Source: Corynebacterium comes | GTDB taxonomy: Bacteria > Actinomycetota > Actinomycetes > Mycobacteriales > Mycobacteriaceae | NCBI RefSeq assembly: GCF_009734405.1 | Contig: NZ_CP046453.1 | Location: forward strand, 62,001 to 126,000 | Reading direction: 5' to 3' | Length of the DNA stretch: 64,000 nt | Part shown: positions 49,747 to 58,517 of the stretch, piece by piece | How positions within the stretch are numbered: position 1 is the stretch's first letter | Layout: every line of letters starts with the position of its first letter | Translations under genes and position numbers: made by a program | The notes under the pieces: model-generated | Told to the model about the DNA's origin: nothing | The model's input: only the letters and a program-made list of their open reading frames with translations | Databases searched by the model: none

Positions 49747-51075
49747 TCAGAGCTCTTCCGAGACGACAGTGACGGGGCGACGGTCGCCGTTTCGGCGGGC
49801 GAGCACTCGTGGTGACGTCTCTCGCAGGAACATGGCCGCGAGGGTCGCGATAAGACCGCCACCGGCTGCAACGAACAGGGAGGCGGACAGCCCGTGGGAA
49901 TCGGCGAGGGCGCCGGCGAGGATCGGGGCGAGGAAGCCACCGAGGATCTCGCCGAACCCGACCGGGATACCGACGGCGAGGCCTGCCATCATCGGGGACA
50001 CAGCCTCCACGGGGATGACGCTCAGGGCCATACCGAGAACACCCATCGCTGCGGCGGACACGAACATCGCCAGGGCGAGAAGTGCCATGTTGTCGACGTA
50101 GATGACGGCAAGCGGGGCGATCACCGTAAAGGGGGCGAAAATCACCGCCACTGGTTTGCGGCCGAGATGATCGGAGACCATGGGAATGACAAAGCCCCAG
50201 AGTGCGGTGCCCAGGCCGAAGGCTGACATGATCACCGACATCGCGGTCGGCGTGTAGCCGCGTTCGTTGGTCATCATCAAGGGCCCGAAGACCTGCAGGA
50301 CGATGGCGAAGACCATGATCCCGCCGAACATCAGCACAGACATCAGGACGTTGCGGTTCCGGAGGACCTCACCGATCTCACCCTTGGAACGGCCTTCCTG
50401 GAGTTCCTTCTCCTGGTCCTCCGCACCGAGGCCCCGCGGCTCCGGCTCCCGCATGATCCGCCACACGAAGAATGCGATGACCAGGCCCGGAAGCATCGTG
50501 AAATAGAACGCGGAGCGCCAGTCGAAAGCCTCGGCGAGGGCGACAATGGCGATCGGGGCCAGAATGGAACCGAACAGGCCCTGGGCGGTGTTCATGGCGA
50601 AGCCCAGGTTGAGGCCGCGGCGATGCGGCGAGGACTCAATGGCCAGCACCGACTGGGTGACCGGAATGGCCGGACCTTCGAACATTCCCATGATCAGACG
50701 CAGAATAAGAAGCTGGATGAAGCCGCCGGCCAGGCCCTGCATCATCGACGCCACAGAGAACGCGATGATGAGGAAGACCAGGAACATCCGCTTCGACGGG
50801 ACCTTGTCCGAGAGCCTTCCGCCGATGACAGAAGCGATGGCCCAGGTCAGTGCTGCGGCAGCGGACAGCATGCCGACCTGGGTGTTGTTGATCCCCAGAT
50901 CCTGCTGGATGTACGGCATCAGGAAGTTGATCGCGAGTCGGTCGAAGCAGATGAGTCCGACGGCGAAGAAGAACAGCAGGACCAGCTTGTTCTCGTAGCT
51001 CCACATGCTGTTCTTGGCGGGAGACTCGAGCTCGATAACGCCAGGAGCGGGTGGAGCGGTGGTGGTACGTGACAT
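49747..51075 (-). CDS. MFS transporter, anion:cation symporter type
   Basis: A 442-residue importer of the ACS/hexuronate-phthalate type: FFFAVGLICFDRLAINFLMP in helix 1, GGRLSDKVPSKRMFL after helix 2, and GMFEGPAIPVTQSVLAI in helix 4-5, with VSDHLGRKPVAVI in the second half. About twelve helices. ATG 51075 follows GAGGAATTGCC. The family imports organic anions such as hexuronates, phthalate or hydroxybenzoates. It is the first gene of a two-gene operon with the SMP-30-like lipoprotein and probably belongs functionally to the catabolic island that precedes it. Confidence 0.85.
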   Translation of the reverse strand: MSRTTTAPPAPGVIELESPAKNSMWSYENKLVLLFFFAVGLICFDRLAINFLMPYIQQDLGINNTQVGMLSAAAALTWAIASVIGGRLSDKVPSKRMFLVFLIIAFSVASMMQGLAGGFIQLLILRLIMGMFEGPAIPVTQSVLAIESSPHRRGLNLGFAMNTAQGLFGSILAPIAIVALAEAFDWRSAFYFTMLPGLVIAFFVWRIMREPEPRGLGAEDQEKELQEGRSKGEIGEVLRNRNVLMSVLMFGGIMVFAIVLQVFGPLMMTNERGYTPTAMSVIMSAFGLGTALWGFVIPMVSDHLGRKPVAVIFAPFTVIAPLAVIYVDNMALLALAMFVSAAAMGVLGMALSVIPVEAVSPMMAGLAVGIPVGFGEILGGFLAPILAGALADSHGLSASLFVAAGGGLIATLAAMFLRETSPRVLARRNGDRRPVTVVSEEL

Positions 51076-51212
51076 GGCAATTCCTCAGTGAGTTACGGAT
51101 GTGCAGCCGCAAGAGGACCGGAACGCGTGAGCTGTTCCTGGGCGTCGTGTTTCTGCGCTGGGGACGGGGAGAGATGATGCAGGTGAGAAACAAAGGGGTG
51201 GGAAAGACCGGC

Positions 51213-51449
51213 CTACCTGTGGTGCGGAGTCAGCAGGCCGGTTCGGTGTTGATCTCGGCCGACCACGCGCGCCGGGTCGACCATGTCGGTGGCGTCATGG
51301 GCCGCGGCCTTATCGGAATCAGCGACTATGACCGTGGCGCTTTCCGCTGTTAAGCGAAGGGTGCCCGAACAGCCCATCCCGGAGCCGCCGCTGATGATGC
51401 GTGCGACGTCGTCTTGAGGCGCATGGTGGGTGTCCTTTCGAGGAAACAT
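51213..51449 (-). pseudogene. Short-chain dehydrogenase remnant (N-terminal fragment)
   Basis: The minus strand reads DDVARIISGGSGMGCSGTLR, then TAESATVIVADSDKAAAH, an SDR dinucleotide-binding segment with a degraded TGxxxGxG motif (SGGSGMGCSG). It ends after about 78 codons, without the NNAG or YxxxK motifs. It lies directly upstream of the MFS-SMP-30 operon on the same strand, so an SDR was probably once part of that transcript. The flanks 51076-51212 and 51450-51679 show nothing else. Confidence 0.6.
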
Positions 51450-51679
51450 CCAAAGTGTCGACTGTGTTAGCTCTACATTGTGATCTGGACTGGTTTATAC
51501 CCTAAATCGTGACCTGTATTACGTCAAGATGTCGACAGAAAGTGCTCCCCGGTTGAGGCTGAACCCGCAACGTGTGAACGGTTGCACCCACTGCGTCCGC
51601 CGGTACCCCCCATGGGGCCGGTGGTCCTGCGGTCCGGAACGCCCGCGCCTTCAGGCGTGGCGGGCGTACCCTAGTTGCC

Positions 51680-52192
51680 ATGGATATCAAGGACGCATAC
51701 CTGAACCTCATTGACCGCGCGACCGCCAACCTCGAGCGCGTGCCGCTGCTCTCCCCGGCGCAGCTGAACACCCAGCCGGGCGGCCACCCCAACACCGCCG
51801 CGTGGAACCTGTGGCACGCCGGCCGTGTCCTGGACGTGCTGGGCGCCTCCGCACTCGCGGGACAGCCCCAGGTGTGGGAGGAGCAGGACTACCGCTCCAG
51901 CTTCAACATCGGCGCGGCCGGTGAGCAGACCGGTTTCGGCCACACCGACGAAGAGGCCCTCGCCGTCATCGTCGAGGACCGGGACCTGCTGGTCGACTAC
52001 ATCAGTGCGTCGCTGGCGGCCCTGCGCGAGTACGTCTCCACCCTCAAGGCGGAGGATTTCGGCAAGGTCATCGGCGAGTTCAACGGTGCGCCGGAAACCA
52101 TCCAGGGCCGCCTGAGCCTCATCCTCATCGACGCTCTCCAGCACGTGGGCATGGTCCAGTACATCGGCGGTGCCCCGGAGCTGGGCAGGTAG
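51680..52192 (+). CDS. DinB-family protein
   Basis: A 170-residue four-helix-bundle protein of the DinB/YfiT-like superfamily. The metal-site histidines are expected in AAWNLWHAGRVLDVL (residues about 40-54) and ALQHVGMVQYIGG near the C terminus, where the pattern fits two of the usual three His. DinB-fold proteins include mycothiol-dependent enzymes such as maleylpyruvate isomerase in this phylum and many proteins of unknown role. It stands alone on the plus strand and its stop is only 2 bp from the stop of the convergent ABC transporter gene. Confidence 0.78.
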   Translation: MDIKDAYLNLIDRATANLERVPLLSPAQLNTQPGGHPNTAAWNLWHAGRVLDVLGASALAGQPQVWEEQDYRSSFNIGAAGEQTGFGHTDEEALAVIVEDRDLLVDYISASLAALREYVSTLKAEDFGKVIGEFNGAPETIQGRLSLILIDALQHVGMVQYIGGAPELGR

Positions 52193-52194
52193 TT

Positions 52195-53226
52195 TCAGGC
52201 GGGGTAGGCCAGGGGTCGGCGGATGCGCATCGACACCTGGTCCCCGACCTCGGGCCGCACGCCCCGCACGATCGCCCGGAACACCGTCCCCATCGCGTCG
52301 AGGGTGACGGACCAGTCGCCGGAGTCGTAGAGCACCGACCTGACCTCGGCGGGAAGCGCCCCCGGAGTGCCGGCGGGCAGGACCTCCACGGCGGCGGGCA
52401 GGACCGCGAGGGTCAGCTCCGGGGTGGGGGAGCCGAGAAATTCGACCTCGTCCGGGGCCCAGGTGAGGGTGCCGGAGGTGACGGCGTCGGTGAACGAGGC
52501 GTCGAGAAGCGCCGCGTCCGCGATGAACGCGGCGACCCGGGCGGTGGCGGGGCGGTGCACGAGGTCCTGCGGCGTGGCGATCTGCTGGATGCGGCCCCTG
52601 TCGAGCACGACCACACGGTCCGCGATCGACAACGCCTCCGAGCGGTCGTGGGTGACGTGGACGGTGGTCAGCCCTTCGCGGCGCGTGAGCGTGACCAGCT
52701 CGCGGCGGAGGTTGTCGCGCAGGGGTTCGTCGAGGGCGGAGAGGGCTTCGTCGAGAAGCAGGGCGGTGGGGTCGGCGATGATGGCGCGCGCCAGCGCCAC
52801 GCGCTGCCGCTGGCCACCGGAGAGCGAGTCGGGCCTGCGCTGCGCGAACCCGTCGAGGCCGACCAACTCGAGTGCGCGGTCGACGCGCTCACCGCGCCCA
52901 CGCTTATCGACGCCGCGCATCTTCAGCGGGTACGCCACATTCGCCGCCACCGTCATGTGCGGCCACACGGCGTGCTGCTGGAACACCATGCCGATGCGGC
53001 GCTTCTCCGGGGGAACACGGGTGACGTCCTCGCCCCCGAGGGCGACGTGGCCCGTGCTCGGCGGGACGAAGCCCGCGATGGTGCGCAGCAGGGTGGTCTT
53101 GCCGGAGCCGGAGGGGCCGATGAGCGCCACGAACTCCTCGGGCCGGACGCTCAGGTTCACGTCCGCGAGGCCGGTGGTGCCGTCCGGGAAGGTGACGCTG
53201 AGGTCATGGATGTCGATGGCCGACAC
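52195..53226 (-). CDS. ABC transporter ATP-binding protein, iron(III)/polyamine type
   Basis: A 343-residue ATPase. Walker A is GPSGSGKTTL (near residue 40), the signature is LSGGQRQRVALARAI, Walker B LLLDEALSALD, and the H-loop VHVTHD. A C-terminal TOBE-like domain (residues about 240-343) is present. The start is GTG at 53226, which has AGGAG six bases upstream and lies 2 bp after the permease stop; much longer frames upstream are shadows of the permease gene. It powers the importer formed with the next two genes. Confidence 0.9.
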   Translation of the reverse strand: MSAIDIHDLSVTFPDGTTGLADVNLSVRPEEFVALIGPSGSGKTTLLRTIAGFVPPSTGHVALGGEDVTRVPPEKRRIGMVFQQHAVWPHMTVAANVAYPLKMRGVDKRGRGERVDRALELVGLDGFAQRRPDSLSGGQRQRVALARAIIADPTALLLDEALSALDEPLRDNLRRELVTLTRREGLTTVHVTHDRSEALSIADRVVVLDRGRIQQIATPQDLVHRPATARVAAFIADAALLDASFTDAVTSGTLTWAPDEVEFLGSPTPELTLAVLPAAVEVLPAGTPGALPAEVRSVLYDSGDWSVTLDAMGTVFRAIVRGVRPEVGDQVSMRIRRPLAYPA

Positions 53227-53228
53227 GG

Positions 53229-54827
53229 TCAACTCCTGACTTTCGGGGAACGCACGGTCAGCGCCAGGGCGAGGATACCGACGAGCGCGAACATCAGCGA
53301 CAACGCCGACGCCTGGTTGTAGTTTCCGGCCTGCTGCAGGTTGAACACCTGCACGCCGAGGGTGGTGGTGCCGGGCGCGATGAGCAGGATGGACACCGTC
53401 AGTTCCCGGACGGCGGTGACCGCCACGAGCATCGCGCCGGAGAACGCCGCCGGGATCGCCATGGCGCCGGTGGTGCCCAGCAGGGCGCGCAGCCGGCCCG
53501 CGCCACTGATGCGGGCGGCCTCCTCGACCGCCAGCGGCGTGCCCTGCAGGGGTGCCCGGACCGCCTGGAGCACCATGGCGGTGAACGCGCAGACATAGGC
53601 GCCGAGGAGCACCCACATGGTGTTGTAGATGCCGGTGTAGCGACCGAGGATGAGCCAGCCGACACCGATGATCAGGCCCGGCAGAGCCGTCGGCAGCAGC
53701 ACGGTGAGCGTGAGGGCGGTGTTGCCGACGAACCGGGTGCGGGTGACCAGCAGGCCGATGAACCAGCCCAGAACTCCGGCGATCACCGCCGTCGCCAACG
53801 CCAGGGTGACGGAGTTGCTGAAGCCCTCGGCGACGCGCGGGTTGGCCAGGGACCGGCGGAAGTTCTCCAGCGTGATGGTGTCCATGGTGAAGGGGATGCC
53901 GGGGGCGGGCAGCAGGGCCCGGTAGGCCAGGCCCATGATGGGGCCGAGTGTGACCGCCAGGCCCACCACCCAGGCGACGGCGGTGACCGGCCAGCGGGCA
54001 CCGCCGAGATCGAAACGCAGCGACTGGCCGGTGTCCTGCAGCTTGGAGGACGCACGATGGGCCACGAGGTGGTCGGCGAGGACGGCGCCGATGCCCAGCA
54101 CGAGCAGCACGACGCCGATCGTGGAGACGACCTGCAGGGGGTTGCCCACGGTTCCGGACTCCATGAAGCGGTAGATCATGGTGGCCAGGGTCTCGAAGCG
54201 GGCGGGGGAGCCCAGCAGGGCCGGGATGCCGAAGTCCGCCAGGTTGGCCACGGCGGTGAGAGTGAAGGCCGAGAGCAGGGCCGGGCGGAGGAGCGGCAGG
54301 GTGACTGTCCGCAGCACCGTCGTAGTGTCCGCGCCGCTCACGCGTGCAGCCTGCTCCAGATCCGAGGGGATGGACCGCAGGCCCGCGGAGACGATGACGT
54401 AGACGATCGGATAGGAGTGCAGGATGAGCAGGAATGTCACGCCGTCGGCGCCGTAGATGTTCCACACCTCGGTGCCGAAGAAGCGGTTGAGGCCCTGGTT
54501 CGGGCCGAAGAGCTGCAGCCAGGCGATCGCACCGATGAACGGCGGGATGAGCAGCGGCGAGAGCAGGAACAGCCGGAGAGCGGTCGTGCCGGCGGCGTTC
54601 GTGCGGTCGAGCACGAGCGCAATCAGGGTGCCGAAGATCACCGCACCGAGGGCGGAGAGCAGCGTGGTGTAGGTCGAATTCCACACCGCGGCGCCCAGGC
54701 CCTGGTTGAGCAGGGTGGGGATCTGGTTCCCGCCCGCGGCGAGGGTGACGACGAGCGCCAGGGGTGTGACGAACAGTCCGAGGACGATCAGCCACACCCC
54801 GGCGCGCATCAGGGACAGAGCATGCAT
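53229..54827 (-). CDS. ABC transporter permease, two-domain FbpB type
   Basis: A 532-residue permease with about twelve helices and two fused BPD-type permease domains. Each half has an EAA loop: EQAARVSGADTTTVLRTVTL and EEAARISGAGRLRALLGTTG. Fused double permeases are characteristic of the FbpB/SfuB ferric iron family and also of some thiamine and phosphonate importers. It is encoded between its binding protein (5 bp) and ATPase (2 bp). Iron is the most frequent substrate but not proven here. Confidence 0.9.
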   Translation of the reverse strand: MHALSLMRAGVWLIVLGLFVTPLALVVTLAAGGNQIPTLLNQGLGAAVWNSTYTTLLSALGAVIFGTLIALVLDRTNAAGTTALRLFLLSPLLIPPFIGAIAWLQLFGPNQGLNRFFGTEVWNIYGADGVTFLLILHSYPIVYVIVSAGLRSIPSDLEQAARVSGADTTTVLRTVTLPLLRPALLSAFTLTAVANLADFGIPALLGSPARFETLATMIYRFMESGTVGNPLQVVSTIGVVLLVLGIGAVLADHLVAHRASSKLQDTGQSLRFDLGGARWPVTAVAWVVGLAVTLGPIMGLAYRALLPAPGIPFTMDTITLENFRRSLANPRVAEGFSNSVTLALATAVIAGVLGWFIGLLVTRTRFVGNTALTLTVLLPTALPGLIIGVGWLILGRYTGIYNTMWVLLGAYVCAFTAMVLQAVRAPLQGTPLAVEEAARISGAGRLRALLGTTGAMAIPAAFSGAMLVAVTAVRELTVSILLIAPGTTTLGVQVFNLQQAGNYNQASALSLMFALVGILALALTVRSPKVRS

Positions 54828-54832
54828 GAGGG

Positions 54833-55897
54833 TTACTGCATGGCGTTCTGGAACAGCTCGACGGCCGCGTCCTTGTCGTCCGTGACGACCTTGAGGTCCG
54901 GGGTCATCAGAGCGATGTCGGCGAGCTCCGGGGTGTTCTCCGGGGTGCCCACATCCTCACGCACCGGCAGGTAGGCCTGCTCGACGGCGAGCTTCTGACC
55001 CTCCTCGGAGAGCAGGAAGTTGATGTAGCGCTCGGCGGCCTCCTTGTTGGCCGAGGCCTCGAAGACGCCGGCCGGCTCCGTGATGTACGGTGCGCCCTCG
55101 GTCGGGTAGACGGCCGCGATCGGGGAACCGGCGTCGGCCAGGTCACGCACGAGGTAATCCACGACGACACCCACCGGGTGGCCGCCGCCGGCGATCTCCT
55201 GGGAGGTCGGGCCGTTGGACTGGGCGATCATCGGCTGGTTCTCGCCGAGGGCGTTGATCCACTCCTCGCCCAGCTGATCATTGTTCTTCCACACCGAGGC
55301 GTTGAAGGCGGCGGCACCGGAGACGGCCGGGTCCGGCATGACCAGCTGGCCCGCGTACTTCGGGTCGACCAGGTCGGCCCAGGACTGCGGGGCGTCGGCT
55401 TCGTCGACGATGTCCGTGTTGTAGGCGATGACGGTCGGGATGATGCGGGTGCCCACGTAGAAGCCCTCGGCGTCAACGGCCTCCTCGATGAGGTCGGAGG
55501 TGTCCACGTCCTGCAGCTCGGCGAGGTCACCGGCCGCCTTATAGGTCTCGAAGGTGGCGGAATCGGCGGCCCAGAGGATGTCGGCCTCGATCTCGCCGGA
55601 CTGCTTCTCACCGGCGATACGGGCATTCAGGTCACCGGTACCGGCGCGGTACACCTCGACCTCGATGTCCGGGTTGGCCTCCATGAAAGCGGCGTTGATC
55701 TCGTCGACCTTCTCCTCCGGCTCGGAGGTGTACACCGTGATCGTGGTGATCTCCGAGGTTGCGGTGGTCTCGGTGGTGGCCGCTGCGTCGGTGTCCTCGG
55801 AGGGCTCGGCGCAGGAGACGAGGAGCGCTGCGGAGGCGCCGACTGCGGTGGCCGCGAAGAGGGAGCGGCGGAAGTTGGGACGGGGGAAGGAGACCAT
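54833..55897 (-). CDS. ABC transporter substrate-binding lipoprotein, iron(III) type
   Basis: A 354-residue lipoprotein (lipobox LLVSC, Cys at about residue 29) followed by an acidic Thr-rich linker. The mature region starts ITTITVYTSEPEEKVDEINA, then AGEKQSGEIEADILWAADSA, YNTDIVDEADAPQSWADL and PTEGAPYITEPAGVF, matching the FutA/AfuA/FbpA class II binding proteins for ferric iron, though thiamine and 2-aminoethylphosphonate binders look similar. First gene of a three-gene operon. No convincing DtxR box is visible in the upstream 148 bp, so iron control is not shown. Confidence 0.87.
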   Translation of the reverse strand: MVSFPRPNFRRSLFAATAVGASAALLVSCAEPSEDTDAAATTETTATSEITTITVYTSEPEEKVDEINAAFMEANPDIEVEVYRAGTGDLNARIAGEKQSGEIEADILWAADSATFETYKAAGDLAELQDVDTSDLIEEAVDAEGFYVGTRIIPTVIAYNTDIVDEADAPQSWADLVDPKYAGQLVMPDPAVSGAAAFNASVWKNNDQLGEEWINALGENQPMIAQSNGPTSQEIAGGGHPVGVVVDYLVRDLADAGSPIAAVYPTEGAPYITEPAGVFEASANKEAAERYINFLLSEEGQKLAVEQAYLPVREDVGTPENTPELADIALMTPDLKVVTDDKDAAVELFQNAMQ

Positions 55898-56045
55898 GTC
55901 GGGGTACCTTTTCCATTGGTGGGACTATTGATGCGCCTTGTGGCAAATACTGATAATCCCATGAACTTGTCGTGTGTGCAGGTTGAACGAGCAATCGCTC
56001 AGGTCGGGGGAGGGCGGTGATGCCCCATCCCGCCGGACACGACGC

Positions 56046-56834
56046 TCACCTCCGCATTCTGCCCGGGACCGGTGCCAGGAGCACGATGACGGCGGCAATG
56101 CCGGCGGCCCAGACCAGCGCCGAAGACTCGAACTGTCCTTCCGTGCGACCCACCGCAATCCAGGCCAGCCCCCAGGAGGTGGCCAGGACAGGGGCCAGCC
56201 GGCCGCCGTCCAGCACGGCGGCCACCACCGCCACGACAGTCGCCACGACGATGCCGGCCACCCCGACGGGGATCTCCCGCATGGCCTCGACGTCTGACGC
56301 CGCCAGCCAGGCCCAGGTGTTGGCGAAGGTGGCCACCAGCACCCATCCGAAGTACAGGCCGAAGGTGGCGTCGGTGAGCACCCGCTCGACCATGCCGCCC
56401 GTGCGTGGGGCACCCAGGAGGAACATGATCCGGATGAGCACCGCCAACAGGGCGAGGATCACCGCCACGGAGGCGATGAGCGACCCGAGCTGCACCGTCC
56501 AGATCCAGGCCGCGTTGAGCAGCACGGAGAGCAGGGCCCAGGGGCGCAGCGAGCGTTCGCGTTCGGATCGACGTGCCGTGCCCGACAGCTGCCAGAAGGC
56601 GTAGCCGGCCAGGCCGAGGTAGATCACGCTCCAGATGCTGAAGGCCGTGCCTGCGGGGGCGAGCGGGGTGGCGTCGGCGGACAATGAGCCGCCGGCCGCT
56701 TCGTTGATGGGGGTGCCGCCCAGGGCCCCGCTGCCGAAGAAGGCCGCGGCTATGGCGAAGGCGACGCCGACGAGGGTGATCACGGGCAGCAACCAGGTGC
56801 TGCCACGGGCAGGGGCAGTGGTGGGATGGGACAT
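56046..56834 (-). CDS. TspO/MBR-family tryptophan-rich sensory protein
   Basis: A 262-residue integral membrane protein with six or more hydrophobic helices, longer than the usual 160-residue five-helix TspO. Conserved TspO-like features are PAGTAFSIWSVIYLGLAGYA at residues 61-80, LNAAWIWTVQLG, and YFGWVLVATFANTWAWLA. TspO binds porphyrins and affects photosynthesis, carotenoid and stress genes in other bacteria. Here it lies upstream of photolyase, lipocalin and carotenoid genes, which supports a role in the same light or oxidative-stress response. The long form is a distinct branch. Confidence 0.8.
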   Translation of the reverse strand: MSHPTTAPARGSTWLLPVITLVGVAFAIAAAFFGSGALGGTPINEAAGGSLSADATPLAPAGTAFSIWSVIYLGLAGYAFWQLSGTARRSERERSLRPWALLSVLLNAAWIWTVQLGSLIASVAVILALLAVLIRIMFLLGAPRTGGMVERVLTDATFGLYFGWVLVATFANTWAWLAASDVEAMREIPVGVAGIVVATVVAVVAAVLDGGRLAPVLATSWGLAWIAVGRTEGQFESSALVWAAGIAAVIVLLAPVPGRMRR

Positions 56835-56944
56835 GGTGGAGACCTCCTGCCCACCATCCTAGGGAAACTCGTGTGTTGTGGGTCACTGAACGGCCCTCAC
56901 GCCCCTCGGTGCGCCGCGGCGGTCGGGAGCGCTAGGTTGGTGGG

Positions 56945-58435
56945 GTGAACGAGAAAGCACCTGCCCTCTTCTGGTTCCGGGATGACCTGAGGATCCGCCA
57001 CAACGAGGCCCTCGCCGCAGCCGCGGCCCGCGGGCCGGTCATCGCCGTTCATGTCGCCGAGGACCCGGACACGACGGGAGTGCGGCCCCTGGGCGGCGCG
57101 GCCCGATGGTGGCTGCACCAGAGCCTGTCCCGCCTGATCGGGAGCCTGGCCGAACACGGCATCCCGTTGATGGTCCTCCGCGGTGACCCCCGGCGACTCA
57201 TCCCGGAGCTGGCGCGTCGGACCGGCGCAACGTATGTGTCCTGGAGCCGGCGCTACCACCGCCCGCAACGCGACCTGGACGCCGAGGTCAAGGAGCTGCT
57301 GCGGGCTGCGGGAGTGGAGGCCCACAGCTTTCCGGGCCACCTGCTGGCGGAACCCTGGACTATCGCCACCGGTCAGGGCAACCCGTACAAGGTGTACACG
57401 CCGTTCTCCCGGACGCTTCGCGGTGTGGTCCAGGGCGACATCGGGTCAGGGCAGGTGCACCTGGAGAAGATTCCGGGGAACCTCCACGGGCCCGGTGCGG
57501 CACCCGAGTCGAGCTTGGCGGAGCTCGAGTCCCTGGCGCTGCTGCCCTCACACCCTTCGCGCCGGGAACCGGACTGGACCCGCGGCCTCGACGAGGCGTG
57601 GGAGCCCGGGGAGGAAGGCGCGTGGCGACGCCTGGAGGCGTTCCTGGATTCGCTGACGCACGGCGTGGGAAAGCAGGGTTACGCCGAGGGGCGTGATTTC
57701 CCGGCCATGGCCGTGACCAGCCGGCTTTCGCCCCACCTGCGGTTCGGGGAGATCAGTCCGCAGGCGGTGTGGTCGGCGGCGGCCGCGTTGCAGGACGACG
57801 CACCCGACGTCACGGTCTTCCACAACGAACTGATCTGGCGCGATTTCGCCTGGCACCGGCTCTACCACCGCCCCGACCTGGCGACCGTCAACGTGCGGGC
57901 GAATTTCGACGCCTTCCCCTGGTCCTGGGACGCCGGTGAACTGGCGGCGAGCACCGCAGGAGGGCGCGACGGGCGGCGCAGTATCCGGGCTGCGGAGCCG
58001 AGGGACTTCCACACCGACCTCAGCGCCTGGCGCTGCGGCACGACCGGGATTCCGCTTGTCGACGCCGGCATGCGCGAGCTCTGGGCGACCGGGCACATGC
58101 ACAACCGGGTGCGGATGGTGGTCGGTTCGCTGCTGACCAAGAACCTGGGCATCCACTGGCGCCACGGTGAGGAATGGTTCTGGGACACCCTCGTCGACGC
58201 CGATCCCGCCAGCAACGCCTTCAACTGGCAGTGGGTCGCCGGGTGCGGCGACGACGCGGCCCCCTATTTCCGCATCTTCAACCCCGTGACCCAGGCCAAA
58301 CGCTTCGACCCGGACAACACCTACATTTCCACCTGGGTCCCGGAACACGGCGGCAGCGGGTACCCGGCCTCCATCGTGGACCTGCGCGAATCCCGGGCCA
58401 CGGCCCTGGCCGCCTATGAGGGGATCCGGCAGTGA
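56945..58435 (+). CDS. phr: Deoxyribodipyrimidine photolyase
   Basis: A 496-residue DNA photolyase of the cryptochrome/photolyase family that repairs UV-induced cyclobutane pyrimidine dimers using blue light. The N-terminal antenna domain reads LFWFRDDLRIRHNEALAAAA. FAD and substrate motifs are RLSPHLRFGEISPQAVW, ELIWRDFAWHRLYHRP, WRCGTTGIPLVDAGMREL, and NAFNWQWVAGCGDDAAPYFR. Full length for class I. The start is GTG at 56945. The gene diverges from the TspO-like gene and precedes an SDR-DUF2867 gene by 82 bp. Confidence 0.93.
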   Translation: MNEKAPALFWFRDDLRIRHNEALAAAAARGPVIAVHVAEDPDTTGVRPLGGAARWWLHQSLSRLIGSLAEHGIPLMVLRGDPRRLIPELARRTGATYVSWSRRYHRPQRDLDAEVKELLRAAGVEAHSFPGHLLAEPWTIATGQGNPYKVYTPFSRTLRGVVQGDIGSGQVHLEKIPGNLHGPGAAPESSLAELESLALLPSHPSRREPDWTRGLDEAWEPGEEGAWRRLEAFLDSLTHGVGKQGYAEGRDFPAMAVTSRLSPHLRFGEISPQAVWSAAAALQDDAPDVTVFHNELIWRDFAWHRLYHRPDLATVNVRANFDAFPWSWDAGELAASTAGGRDGRRSIRAAEPRDFHTDLSAWRCGTTGIPLVDAGMRELWATGHMHNRVRMVVGSLLTKNLGIHWRHGEEWFWDTLVDADPASNAFNWQWVAGCGDDAAPYFRIFNPVTQAKRFDPDNTYISTWVPEHGGSGYPASIVDLRESRATALAAYEGIRQ

Positions 58436-58517
58436 CGCACACGGTCGGCGGTCACGGTTTGACCATGAAAATCCGGTAGACCGGGCGTGACGGCGGGAGC
58501 GTATCTACGCTGGGCCC

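Noticed and set aside
53227..54795. Upstream extension of the ABC ATPase frame over the permease gene
   Set aside because: The extension is Pro/Arg/His-rich shadow sequence of the permease. The ATPase start at GTG 53226 has a ribosome site.
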